Origin: Deltaproteobacteria bacterium
GTDB taxonomy: Bacteria > Desulfobacterota > GWC2-55-46
Length of the DNA: 64,000 nucleotides
Direction of reading: 5' to 3'
NCBI GenBank assembly: GCA_016177845.1
Contig: JACOUO010000011.1
Location: forward strand, 576,326 to 640,325
The first letter of the stretch is position 1. Every line of letters begins with the position of its first letter. Under the pieces are notes generated by a model, which did no database searches, was not told where the DNA came from, and saw only the letters and a list, made by a program, of their open reading frames with translations. Both the position numbers and the translations under genes were made by a program. Of this stretch, positions 16,101-24,179 are shown in pieces.

Positions 16101-17126
16101 ATGTCCAATCCGACCACATCAACAAACAAGAGCAAGGCAATCGAGCTGGCCATTAGCCAGATTGAAAAGCAGTTCGGCAAAGGCTCCATCATGAAGCTTG
16201 GCAAGGACGGTGTCCCTGTCGAAGTAGGCACAATCTCCACAGGCTCCACTGCCCTCGATATAGCTTTGGGAGTAGGCGGAGTGCCACGGGGAAGGGTTGT
16301 AGAGATATTCGGCCCTGAATCATCAGGAAAGACTACCCTCACCCTCCACATAGCCGCTGAAACGCAGAAAGCAGGCGGCACAGTGGCATTCATCGACGCC
16401 GAGCATGCCCTTGACCTTACATACGCCAAGAAGCTCAATGTAGATACGGATGAGCTGCTCCTCTCACAGCCCGACACAGGAGAGCAGGCTTTAGAGATAA
16501 CCGATGTGCTCATCAGAAGCGGCGCGGTTGACTTAATCGTAATAGATTCGGTAGCGGCCCTCGTGCCAAAGGCTGAACTTGAGGGAGACATGGGAGATTC
16601 CCACATGGGGCTTCAGGCCCGCCTCATGAGCCAGGCATTAAGGAAGCTCACCTCAACCATCAGCAAATCAAATACCTGCGTAATATTCATCAACCAGATA
16701 AGGCACAAGATAGGCGTGATGTTCGGAAGCCCTGAGACCACCACAGGCGGAAATGCCCTGAAATTCTACGCTACCATCAGGATGGATATCAGAAAGACCG
16801 GCCAGATAAAACAGGGTGAGGGCGTAATAGGCAACAGGATCAGGGTAAAGGTCGTAAAGAACAAGCTCGCCCCTCCGTTCAGGGATGCCGAGTTCGATAT
16901 CCTCTTTAACGAGGGCATCTCAAGAGAGGGCGACATACTGGACCTTGGCTCAAATGTCAATATCGTGGAGAAGAGCGGTTCATGGTTCTCCTATGACGGC
17001 GAAAGGCTCGGACAGGGCCGTGAGGCGGCAAGGACATTCCTCAAGGAGCACCCTGAGACAGCCGCTGATATCGAAAAGAAAATACTCCAGCATTACGGTA
17101 TAAAAGCAGCAATCAAAGAGGAGTAA
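16101..17126 (+). CDS. recA: Recombinase RecA
   Basis: A 341-residue strand-exchange ATPase for homologous recombination and repair. It has Walker [10 protein letters not shown], Walker [41 protein letters not shown] (including loop L1 residues), the L2 region [18 protein letters not shown], and a short acidic C-terminus. A GGGAGGT Shine-Dalgarno precedes the ATG. Only about 60 bp separate the start from the MITE-like element, so the promoter is within or just after that element. I see no recognisable LexA box. Confidence 0.98.
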   Translation: MSNPTTSTNKSKAIELAISQIEKQFGKGSIMKLGKDGVPVEVGTISTGSTALDIALGVGGVPRGRVVEIFGPESSGKTTLTLHIAAETQKAGGTVAFIDAEHALDLTYAKKLNVDTDELLLSQPDTGEQALEITDVLIRSGAVDLIVIDSVAALVPKAELEGDMGDSHMGLQARLMSQALRKLTSTISKSNTCVIFINQIRHKIGVMFGSPETTTGGNALKFYATIRMDIRKTGQIKQGEGVIGNRIRVKVVKNKLAPPFRDAEFDILFNEGISREGDILDLGSNVNIVEKSGSWFSYDGERLGQGREAARTFLKEHPETAADIEKKILQHYGIKAAIKEE

Positions 17127-17131
17127 GCATC

Positions 17132-18298
17132 ATGGCAGATATAGATCTAAGCTCAATATTGAATATAGCCGTAAAGGGCAAGGCCTCAGATGTGCATCTT
17201 AAGGCAGGCGTACCGCCAATACTGAGGGTGCATGGGCAGCTCGTGCCGATAAAGAACCACGACAGGCTTGCCCCTGACGAAGTCGCCAAGGTGGCGATGC
17301 GGATAATGAATGAGGCCCAGAAAGAGACCTTCAGGCAGCATCACCAGCTGGACATGGCATATAGCGTACCCGGCCTCGGCAGGTTCAGGGTCAATATATT
17401 CCAGCAGAGGGGCGCCGTAGGAATAGTCTTAAGGGTCATCCCAATCAAAATCCAGACATTCGATGAGCTTAATCTTCCAAAGGTGCTTGAGACCATTGCC
17501 AATGAGGTAAGAGGCCTGGTGCTCGTAACAGGAGTGACCGGAAGCGGAAAATCAACTACCCTTGCCGCTGTAATGGACCATATAAATAATCACAGGTCAG
17601 GCCATATAATAACGGCAGAAGACCCCATTGAGTTCCTGCACAGGGACAAACGCTGCATCATAAACCAAAGAGAGATCGGCGTCGACTCCCAGAACTTCTC
17701 AGAAGCTTTGAGAGGCGCGCTAAGGCAGGACCCTGACATCATAATGGTAGGCGAGATGAGGGACCTTGAGACAATAGAGATAGCCCTTACAGCCGCTGAA
17801 ACAGGCCACCTTGTGCTCTCTACCCTCCACACGATAGACGCGATGGAGACAATAAACAGGATTGTATCAGTATTCCCTCCTTACCAGCAGAAGCAGATAA
17901 GGATACAGCTTGCAGGAGTCATCAAGGCAATCATATCCCAGAGGCTTATGCCGACAAAGGACGGCAAGGCAAGGGTCCCGGCGGTCGAGGTCATGGTAAC
18001 TACCGCAAGGATAAGGGAGTGCATCGAGGACAAGGAAAAAACAAAAGATATTTCCGATGCCATCACAAAGGGATTTACAACCTACGGCATGCAGACATTT
18101 GACCAGTCAATACTTTCGCTCCTGAACAAGGGCCTTATCTCCTATGATGAGGCGTTGAAACAGGCCAGTAACCCTGCTGACTTTGCCCTTAAGGTCAAAG
18201 GCGTGACAGGCACAAGCGATATGGGCTGGAAAGATTTTGAAAAGGACGGACAGGGAGGCGCGCCTGCCCCTCCTGTCGGAGACATAGAGCGGTTCTAA
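17132..18298 (+). CDS. pilT: Type IV pilus retraction ATPase PilT
   Basis: A 388-residue hexameric secretion-type ATPase that powers pilus retraction. Features: an N-terminal PAS-like domain with ASDVHLKAGVPPILRVHGQL, Walker A GVTGSGKSTT, the Asp box TAEDPIEF, Walker B DPDIIMVGEMRDLETIEIALTAAETGHLVLSTLHT with the His box, and a C-terminal domain. The usual AIRNLIRE motif is replaced by a diverged RIRECIEDKEK stretch. It begins 5 bp after recA with a GAGGAG site. No other pilus gene is in the window. Confidence 0.92.
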   Translation: MADIDLSSILNIAVKGKASDVHLKAGVPPILRVHGQLVPIKNHDRLAPDEVAKVAMRIMNEAQKETFRQHHQLDMAYSVPGLGRFRVNIFQQRGAVGIVLRVIPIKIQTFDELNLPKVLETIANEVRGLVLVTGVTGSGKSTTLAAVMDHINNHRSGHIITAEDPIEFLHRDKRCIINQREIGVDSQNFSEALRGALRQDPDIIMVGEMRDLETIEIALTAAETGHLVLSTLHTIDAMETINRIVSVFPPYQQKQIRIQLAGVIKAIISQRLMPTKDGKARVPAVEVMVTTARIRECIEDKEKTKDISDAITKGFTTYGMQTFDQSILSLLNKGLISYDEALKQASNPADFALKVKGVTGTSDMGWKDFEKDGQGGAPAPPVGDIERF

Positions 18299-18322
18299 AG
18301 ATGAACCCTCCTTCGAGAATAA

Positions 18323-18814
18323 ATGGCTGAAGAAAAGCCCGCCCACAAACAGGACGCATTGACCGTAGCGTTACGCTTCCTCTCATACAGGCCAAGGAGC
18401 GTATACGAGGCAAGCGAGAAACTTAAGTCAAAGGGCTTTAGTGAGCCTGAAATAAACTCAGCCCTTGACTATCTTTTAAAGTCGGGTTACTTAGATGATG
18501 AAAAATTCGCCGACCTCCTCCTCGGCTCACGGACAAGGAACAAGAACTGGGGATTAAGGAAGATAACGGCGGAACTTGATTCAAAGGGCATCTCAAAAGA
18601 TATTATAAAAAAGATAGTCGGGGAAGTCGACAGCGCACAGGAGGCTCAGACCGCAAAGGCCGCCTTTGATAAATGGGTAAAAAAGAACAGGGCTCAAGCC
18701 CCTCTTGAGAGGAAAGAATTTGAAAAGGCTTTCAGGTTCCTCCATGGCAGGGGTTTTTCAACATCCGCCATTTTCAGCGTGCTTAACGGCTTTAAAAACG
18801 ATTCCATTGAATAA
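18323..18814 (+). CDS. recX: Regulatory protein RecX
   Basis: A 163-residue all-helical RecA modulator built from three-helix repeats: ALRFLSYRPRSVYEASEKLKSKGFSEPEINSALDYLLKSGYLDDEKFA, RNKNWGLRKITAELDSKGIS, and a final FLHGRGFSTSAIFSVL. RecX binds RecA filaments and limits their activity. It follows pilT by 24 bp, so the usual recA-recX pair is split by pilT. Confidence 0.9.
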   Translation: MAEEKPAHKQDALTVALRFLSYRPRSVYEASEKLKSKGFSEPEINSALDYLLKSGYLDDEKFADLLLGSRTRNKNWGLRKITAELDSKGISKDIIKKIVGEVDSAQEAQTAKAAFDKWVKKNRAQAPLERKEFEKAFRFLHGRGFSTSAIFSVLNGFKNDSIE

Positions 18815-18888
18815 GCCTTAACCATGCGTTTTCATTATAGAATCTTAAAAGCTTTCAGGTTAAAATAATCTATTAAGGTAGAATTATT

Positions 18889-21537
18889 ATGAAATCCGGT
18901 GAAATAAGAAAAAGATTCCTTGAATACTTTCAGAGGAACGGGCATACGATAGTCCCCTCTTCAGGACTTGTGCCCAAGGGAGACCCCACTCTTCTTTTCA
19001 CAAACGCTGGCATGGTCCAGTTCAAGGGCGTTTTCCTCGATGAAGAGAGCCGTGACTATAAACGGGCTACGACCTGCCAGAAGTGCATGAGGGCGGGCGG
19101 AAAACACAATGACCTTGAAAATGTCGGCAGGACTGCGCGCCACCATACATTTTTTGAAATGCTCGGCAACTTCTCCTTTGGAGATTACTTCAAGGAAGGT
19201 GCCATAGAGTTCGCCTGGGAATTCCTTACAAAAGAGATGAAGCTTCCCAAGGACAGGCTCTGGGTGACTGTCTTTGAGACCGATGACGAGGCTGCCCGGA
19301 TATGGCAGAAAAAGGCAGGCGTATCGGCAGACAGGATAGTACGGCTCGGGGCAAAGGATAACTTCTGGTCAATGGGTGACACAGGCCCGTGCGGCCCGTG
19401 CTCTGAGATACTTATAGACCAGGGCGCTGAAGTAGGCTGCGGAAGGCCTGAATGCGCGGTTGGGTGCGACTGCGACAGGTTTTTAGAGATTTGGAACCTT
19501 GTCTTTATGCAGTACAACAGGAGCGCTGACGGCACCCTCGCCCCTCTTCCCAAACCAAGCATAGATACAGGCATGGGGCTTGAGAGGCTCTCAGCCGTAA
19601 TGCAGGGCAAAAAGACAAATTACGACAGCGACCTCTTCCAGCCTTTGATCCATTACATAGAAGAGCTTACATCAGTCGGATACGGCACAAACGCTGACAA
19701 CGATGTATCTATAAGGGCGATAGCAGACCACGCAAGGGCTATCACCTTCCTCATGACAGACGGAGTGCTCCCGAGCAATGAAGGAAGGGGCTATGTCTTA
19801 AGAAGGATATTAAGAAGGGCGGCAAGGCATGGCAGGTTCCTTGGGCTCAAAGAACCGTTCCTCTACAAGGTAAATGAAAAGGTAATTGAAGTCATGGGAG
19901 GCGCCTACCCAGAGATAACAAGGGCAAAGGACCTCATTTCAAGGGCAACAAAAGGCGAGGAAGAAAGGTTCTTCGAGACCCTTGAGCGCGGGCTTTCACT
20001 CCTTGACGAAGAAATTCGCATCCTCAAGGAAAAGAAGGCTACAGTTATCCCCGGAGATGTAGCTTTCAAACTCTATGATACATTCGGCTTCCCTGTTGAC
20101 CTCACGGCTGACATCATCAGGAAAGAAAACTTCTCCATTGATGAAGAAGGTTTTAACAGATACATGGATGAGCAGAAGAAAAAGGCCAGAGCCGCATGGA
20201 AAGGCATGGAGGGCAAGGCGTCCACTCAGGAGCTTTATAAAAACCTCTCAGCCGCAGGGCTTAAGTCCGAATTCCTCGGCTACCATATGGAGGCTGTATC
20301 ATCAAAGGTGCTCTGCATAATAAAGGATGGAGGGTCAGTTGATACTGCCTTTAACGGCGATACAATCGAGATAATAACCGAAGAGACCCCATTCTACGCT
20401 GAATCAGGCGGTCAGGTCGGTGATACCGGCGTAATCGTAGGCAAGGGCTTCAATATCGAAGTAACCGATACCAAAAAGCCTGTGAATAACTTAATCGTCC
20501 ATTACGGAAAGGTAGTGGAAGGCTCTGTTTCAGTGGATGACACAGCCGAGCTTGTATTCGATATAGATAAGAGGAACGCCACACGCCGCAACCACACGGC
20601 AACGCATATCCTCCACGCCCTGCTCAGAAAGACAGCAGGAGAACATGTGCGCCAAGCTGGCTCTCTTGTTGCCCCTAAAGGGCTGCGCTTTGACTTCAAC
20701 CACTTTGAGCCGTTAAGCGAAGAGACCCTTAAGGAAATAGAAACTGAAGCGAATAAGATAATACTTAAAAATATCGAGGTCAAAACAGATGTGCTCTCCT
20801 ACAAAGAAGCAATCGAGAGAGGCGCGCTTGCCTTTTTTGGCGAGAAATACGGAGAGACTGTGCGTATGGTGCAGGTAGAGGGCGTAAGCGCTGAGCTGTG
20901 CGGCGGAACCCATACAGGCAGGACAGGCGACATAGGGCTGGTAAAGATAACGAGCGAAGGCTCTGTTGCCTCAGGCGTCAGAAGGATTGAGGCTGTCACG
21001 GGTGAGAGCGCGCTTGAGCTGATCTCAGAGAACGAAAGATCGCTTAAAGAGAGCGCCCAGCTTTTAAAGGTGCCCAAGACAGATGTGCCTGATAAGATCA
21101 AAAAGCTCATGGAGGCACAGAAAGAGCTTGAGAGGGAAATCGAACGCCTCAAGGGAAAAGACAAGGCAGGAGCGGCTGATAAGCTCCTTTCATTTGTTAG
21201 AAAGATAAAAGATGTAAGCGTGCTTGCGGCAAAGGTCGATATCAATGACGCAAAGGAACTCCGTGAGATGGCAGACGCCTTAAGGGTAAAGCTCGGCTCA
21301 GGGGTCGTGTTCCTTGCGGCTCAGCAGGACACCAAGGCGCTTTTATTGGCCGCTGTTACAAGAGATTTGACAAACAAGTACAGCGCAGGCGAGATAATCA
21401 AGAAGCTTGCCCCGGTTGTCGGCGGCAAGGGCGGCGGCAAGGAAGACATGGCGCAGGCAGGCGGAACTAACCCGGAGAAGATTGGTGAGGCAATAGAGCT
21501 TGCGTATAAGACTGTTGAAGAAATAGGTTTACAATAA
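18889..21537 (+). CDS. alaS: Alanyl-tRNA synthetase
   Basis: An 882-residue class II enzyme of standard length. The N-terminal catalytic core has RKRFLEYFQRNGHTIVPSSGLVP, motif 2 FKGVFL..RATTCQKCMRAGGKHNDLENVG, and WNLVFMQYNR. A tRNA-recognition helical domain is followed by the editing domain with zinc ligands (HTATHILHALLR and CGGTHTGRTGDIG). A coiled coil and the C-Ala domain end the protein, with GGKGGGKEDMAQAGG. It charges tRNA-Ala and clears Ser/Gly mischarging. It ends at a strong bidirectional terminator. Confidence 0.98.
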   Translation: MKSGEIRKRFLEYFQRNGHTIVPSSGLVPKGDPTLLFTNAGMVQFKGVFLDEESRDYKRATTCQKCMRAGGKHNDLENVGRTARHHTFFEMLGNFSFGDYFKEGAIEFAWEFLTKEMKLPKDRLWVTVFETDDEAARIWQKKAGVSADRIVRLGAKDNFWSMGDTGPCGPCSEILIDQGAEVGCGRPECAVGCDCDRFLEIWNLVFMQYNRSADGTLAPLPKPSIDTGMGLERLSAVMQGKKTNYDSDLFQPLIHYIEELTSVGYGTNADNDVSIRAIADHARAITFLMTDGVLPSNEGRGYVLRRILRRAARHGRFLGLKEPFLYKVNEKVIEVMGGAYPEITRAKDLISRATKGEEERFFETLERGLSLLDEEIRILKEKKATVIPGDVAFKLYDTFGFPVDLTADIIRKENFSIDEEGFNRYMDEQKKKARAAWKGMEGKASTQELYKNLSAAGLKSEFLGYHMEAVSSKVLCIIKDGGSVDTAFNGDTIEIITEETPFYAESGGQVGDTGVIVGKGFNIEVTDTKKPVNNLIVHYGKVVEGSVSVDDTAELVFDIDKRNATRRNHTATHILHALLRKTAGEHVRQAGSLVAPKGLRFDFNHFEPLSEETLKEIETEANKIILKNIEVKTDVLSYKEAIERGALAFFGEKYGETVRMVQVEGVSAELCGGTHTGRTGDIGLVKITSEGSVASGVRRIEAVTGESALELISENERSLKESAQLLKVPKTDVPDKIKKLMEAQKELEREIERLKGKDKAGAADKLLSFVRKIKDVSVLAAKVDINDAKELREMADALRVKLGSGVVFLAAQQDTKALLLAAVTRDLTNKYSAGEIIKKLAPVVGGKGGGKEDMAQAGGTNPEKIGEAIELAYKTVEEIGLQ

Positions 21538-21599
21538 AAAACTTAACTTAAAAAAGTTCAGGCATTTTAAAAACAAAAATAAAAGCTAAAACTTAAAAA

Positions 21600-21629
21600 G
21601 GGTTCAGGCGTCTTAAAAAGCCTGAACCC
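21600..21629. terminator. Bidirectional terminator between alaS and hgcB
   Basis: Ten-base perfect arms (21600-21609 and 21620-21629) are flanked by an A-run and a T-run of eight. A second copy of the left arm (GTTCAGGC, around 21556-21563) lies upstream in a similar A-rich context. Confidence 0.9.
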
Positions 21630-21640
21630 TTTTTTTTATT

Positions 21641-21934
21641 TCAACAGCAGTTACTGCTACTCCCTCCTGAACAATCGCATGAGGGCTCTCCACCTGTGAT
21701 AAAGCCGTTTATGATTGCAGCCGCGCACCCTACCCCGGCATTTACCTTGAGCGCCCCGTACTTGCAGTTCATCTGACATGCGCCGCACTCCATGCAAAGG
21801 TCTTTATCAATGATGGCCGTTTTTTTATCTTTTATCTCAAAGACCTCATGCGGGCAGACCTCAACGCACCTGCCGCACCCGGTGCACTTGTCAGCAAAAA
21901 GCTCAAGAGTAGATACATTCCTTAAATATTTCAT
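21641..21934 (-). CDS. hgcB: Mercury methylation ferredoxin HgcB
   Basis: A 97-residue 2[4Fe-4S] ferredoxin. The first cluster uses Cys17, 20, 23, 27 (CTGCGRCVEVCP). The second uses Cys47, 50, 53, 57 in CMECGACQMNC, the motif diagnostic of HgcB. A further Cys70 corresponds to the conserved cysteine after the clusters, and the protein ends in a vicinal Cys pair (SSSNCC), also diagnostic. HgcB is required with HgcA for methylmercury formation and is thought to reduce the corrinoid and handle Hg(II). The ATG at 21934 overlaps the hgcA stop (ATGA) and has GGAG six bases upstream, so it is preferred over the GTG at 21946. Confidence 0.93.
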   Translation of the reverse strand: MKYLRNVSTLELFADKCTGCGRCVEVCPHEVFEIKDKKTAIIDKDLCMECGACQMNCKYGALKVNAGVGCAAAIINGFITGGEPSCDCSGGSSSNCC

Positions 21935-23052
21935 AATGCGCTCCACTGGCCGATTTTAAAGACAATCAGTATAAGGGCTGAGGCTATCGCTGATATGATA
22001 TAAACTGGAATCGCGAGGCGAAGCTCTTTTTTAACGCCTGATATATTTGTAAATGTTGAAGAGCCTGTAAACTGCGCGGCTATATAGGAACTGAGCATCG
22101 GATAGAGGATGTAAGAGAATACCTGCAGTATCGGCGCAGTCCCCTTGAAGAAAAGATTGAGCATAAGGGCGGTTGAGAGGAATCCAATTATCCAGCCTTT
22201 CAGGGCAAATGAGCGAAACGGGATAAACGGAAGCAGCAAGGGAGTGATAAAAGCCCCTGAGGCGATTGTAGCAAGGCCGAGCGCAAGGTACGGCAGACTA
22301 ATGATAAACGCATCTTTAAAAATCAATCCTTCCGGCCTGAGCCCGAATATAAAAAACGCTGCCAAAGCATATAGAGGAAAGTACTTTAGCGCAGGGTTAA
22401 GCTCCATCGGGGTAAGCACAAGCCTCTCAATTACAGGGAACTCTACCCTCCTCATCTCCTTTGTAGCCTTATAACCGGCCTTGATATAATCTTTTATGTC
22501 AGTTGCCTGCACAGGCCCGTAATAAACCCGAAATCCTGTTTGAGCCTGAACAGCATGGGCGGCAATACCCGGCGCGCCAAGCTGCGGCGCTATTATCCTT
22601 TTATGCGAGACCACTTCAAAAAGCCTTGCCTCAAAAATCCTTTTTACAAGCTCATCAGTGCCGAAAGTGCCTTTGCCTGCGGCGCACCAGACATTGATGC
22701 CCTTTGTGTCCAGGACGAGTATCCAGGCGTTGATGCCTTGCAGAGAGCCTCTTAATTTATTGAAGCTCATTTTATAATTTGCGCTTACGAAAACATCCGA
22801 GTTTTTATCAGGCTCGCCAAGGGCGTAAAGCCCGGGCTCCACGGTGTATTTCATCCTGTAAGAGCCGACCCTGCACCTGAAGTGCTCGAAGTGGTCTTTC
22901 CAATCGAGGTCAGCCGTAATCTTTTTAAAATTCGCTTTGGGTTTTGGCTGCTCAGGACAGCACGACCCGGTGCCGGTTTGCGGGCCGCAGCACGAAACAG
23001 TTTTTTTTATGTCGCCTATCCTAATCTTCTTTTTTCCGCCGAAGTCCTTCAT
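21931..23052 (-). CDS. hgcA: Mercury methylation corrinoid protein HgcA
   Basis: A 373-residue membrane corrinoid protein. The soluble domain (about 40-200) is related to the corrinoid iron-sulfur protein and contains NVWCAAGKGTFGTDEL. This is the HgcA cap-helix signature, whose Cys123 is the proposed lower axial cobalt ligand. The C-terminal half has about five membrane helices (around 223-239, 247-268, 286-302, 308-326, 346-366), as in known HgcA. An N-terminal extension carries two Cys pairs (Cys21-22 and 31-32). HgcA transfers a methyl group to Hg(II). The ATG at 23052 has AGGTG five bases upstream; the GTG at 23058 is too close to it. Confidence 0.95.
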   Translation of the reverse strand: MKDFGGKKKIRIGDIKKTVSCCGPQTGTGSCCPEQPKPKANFKKITADLDWKDHFEHFRCRVGSYRMKYTVEPGLYALGEPDKNSDVFVSANYKMSFNKLRGSLQGINAWILVLDTKGINVWCAAGKGTFGTDELVKRIFEARLFEVVSHKRIIAPQLGAPGIAAHAVQAQTGFRVYYGPVQATDIKDYIKAGYKATKEMRRVEFPVIERLVLTPMELNPALKYFPLYALAAFFIFGLRPEGLIFKDAFIISLPYLALGLATIASGAFITPLLLPFIPFRSFALKGWIIGFLSTALMLNLFFKGTAPILQVFSYILYPMLSSYIAAQFTGSSTFTNISGVKKELRLAIPVYIISAIASALILIVFKIGQWSAL

Positions 23053-23061
23053 GGGCACACC

Positions 23062-23328
23062 TCAGAATATTTCTTTCATAACCGGGCCGAGCCTGTCTTT
23101 CACCATTCCTACGAGGTCCTCAACCTTGATGAGGGAGATGCAGCATACCTCCCCGTCCCTCTCCCATGTGGCAACCGCAAGCTTGTCCCCGGGCTTTATC
23201 TTTGCCTTTGCCCTAAGCTCCTTTGGAAGCACCATCTGCCCCCTTTCATCAACGCTGATGATGGATTCGACCTTGCAGCTGTCATTGGTTTTGGGGGTGC
23301 AGCACCCTTCGGTTTTCTTCTTTGCCAT
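23062..23328 (-). CDS. AbrB/SpoVT-like small protein of the hgc operon
   Basis: An 88-residue protein with a swapped-hairpin AbrB fold: SIISVDERGQMVLPKELRAKAKIKPGDKLAV, typical of transition-state regulators and MazE-type antitoxins. Before it lies a Cys-rich extension (Cys9, Cys10, Cys18), and a further Cys pair (62-63) sits in the last strand. The Cys-Cys-x-Pro start resembles the HgcA N-terminus. It is first in the operon, 10 bp before hgcA. I recall the label HgcC being used for an hgcAB-associated protein but cannot verify that this is it. It could be an autoregulator or metal-responsive repressor. The ATG at 23328 has GGAG eight bases upstream, and is preferred over 23355. Confidence 0.75.
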   Translation of the reverse strand: MAKKKTEGCCTPKTNDSCKVESIISVDERGQMVLPKELRAKAKIKPGDKLAVATWERDGEVCCISLIKVEDLVGMVKDRLGPVMKEIF

Positions 23329-23353
23329 TATCTTTTCTCCGTAAGTTAAATCC

Positions 23354-23410
23354 ATATAATCAGCACATTCTGAATATTCTGATTATATAAACAAGAGTGA
23401 ATAATGTCAA
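23354..23410 (-). promoter_or_regulatory. hgc operon promoter with overlapping operator-like repeat
   Basis: On the minus strand a perfect TTGACA (23410-23405), exactly 17 bases, and a perfect TATAAT (23387-23382) form a full-consensus sigma-70 promoter. A perfect 10-base inverted repeat, ATATAATCAG (23354-23363) and CTGATTATAT (23379-23388), spans the -10 and the likely transcription start. An ATTCTGA direct repeat lies between and over the arms. Such placement is typical of a repressor operator; the binding protein is unknown. Confidence 0.75.
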
Positions 23411-23436
23411 TGCTTTATTTTTTTAAAAAAAGAGGA

Positions 23437-24144
23437 TTACTTTGATGGCGTAAGGAGGAGGTTCATGTACATGCGGGCCATCCTGTCATCAGGGGTCTTC
23501 CTTAAGACCTTGAGCCATTCGGTCTTTGCCTTTTCATGCTGGCCCATGGTGTAGTAGGTGAGCCCAAGCTGGATCCTTGCAGGCAGGTACTCAGGGTTTA
23601 TTTTTATGGCCCCTTCGAATTCGGCTATGGCCTTGTTAAAGTCCCGCATGTCCCTGTAGGCTACGCCAAGACATGTCTTTAAATCGGCAAATTCAGGCCT
23701 TAAAAGAAGGGCTTTCCTGTATTCATCAGCGGCCTCGGCGTAGAAGCCAAGGTCTTTATATATCTCTCCGAGGCTGGCGTGCATATTGGCGAGCTTGCCC
23801 TTTACAAAAGGGTCGAGGTAGGATTGCGCCTCCTTGCTTGCTTCCTTTGCCTTTGCGTAGATCTGTGCGGATTTATCGAAATGGCCGAGCTCGTTATAAA
23901 CGACTGAGAGGTTGAGAGCGGCTTCAGTGTAGTTGGGGTTTATCTCTATGGCGCGGCGGAACGAACTGATGGCGTCCTCGAACCGTGACGCGTTGTAGTA
24001 TATCAGGCCGAGCATATTATAGACATCGGCATAATTGGTCTTTTCAGATGCTACTTTTTCAAGGTACTGGAGGGCAATATCGTATTTTTTCTCTTCAAAG
24101 GCCTTTTTGCCAAGGTCGTAGTTGTGCTGCCAGCCCTTCTCCAT
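23437..24144 (-). CDS. TPR-repeat protein
   Basis: A 235-residue protein almost wholly made of tetratricopeptide repeats (about six: ADVYNMLGLIYYNASRFEDAISSFRRAIEINPNYTEAALNLSVVYNELG and similar), ending TPDDRMARMYMNLLL. There is no signal peptide, so it is probably a cytoplasmic scaffold. The ATG at 24144 has GAGGAG just upstream and is chosen over the TTG at 24156. It lies 35 bp downstream of bamD and may be co-transcribed with it. The partner is unknown. Confidence 0.8.
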   Translation of the reverse strand: MEKGWQHNYDLGKKAFEEKKYDIALQYLEKVASEKTNYADVYNMLGLIYYNASRFEDAISSFRRAIEINPNYTEAALNLSVVYNELGHFDKSAQIYAKAKEASKEAQSYLDPFVKGKLANMHASLGEIYKDLGFYAEAADEYRKALLLRPEFADLKTCLGVAYRDMRDFNKAIAEFEGAIKINPEYLPARIQLGLTYYTMGQHEKAKTEWLKVLRKTPDDRMARMYMNLLLTPSK

Positions 24145-24179
24145 ATATCTCCTCAATAGCTCAGAATCAGAAATAAAAA

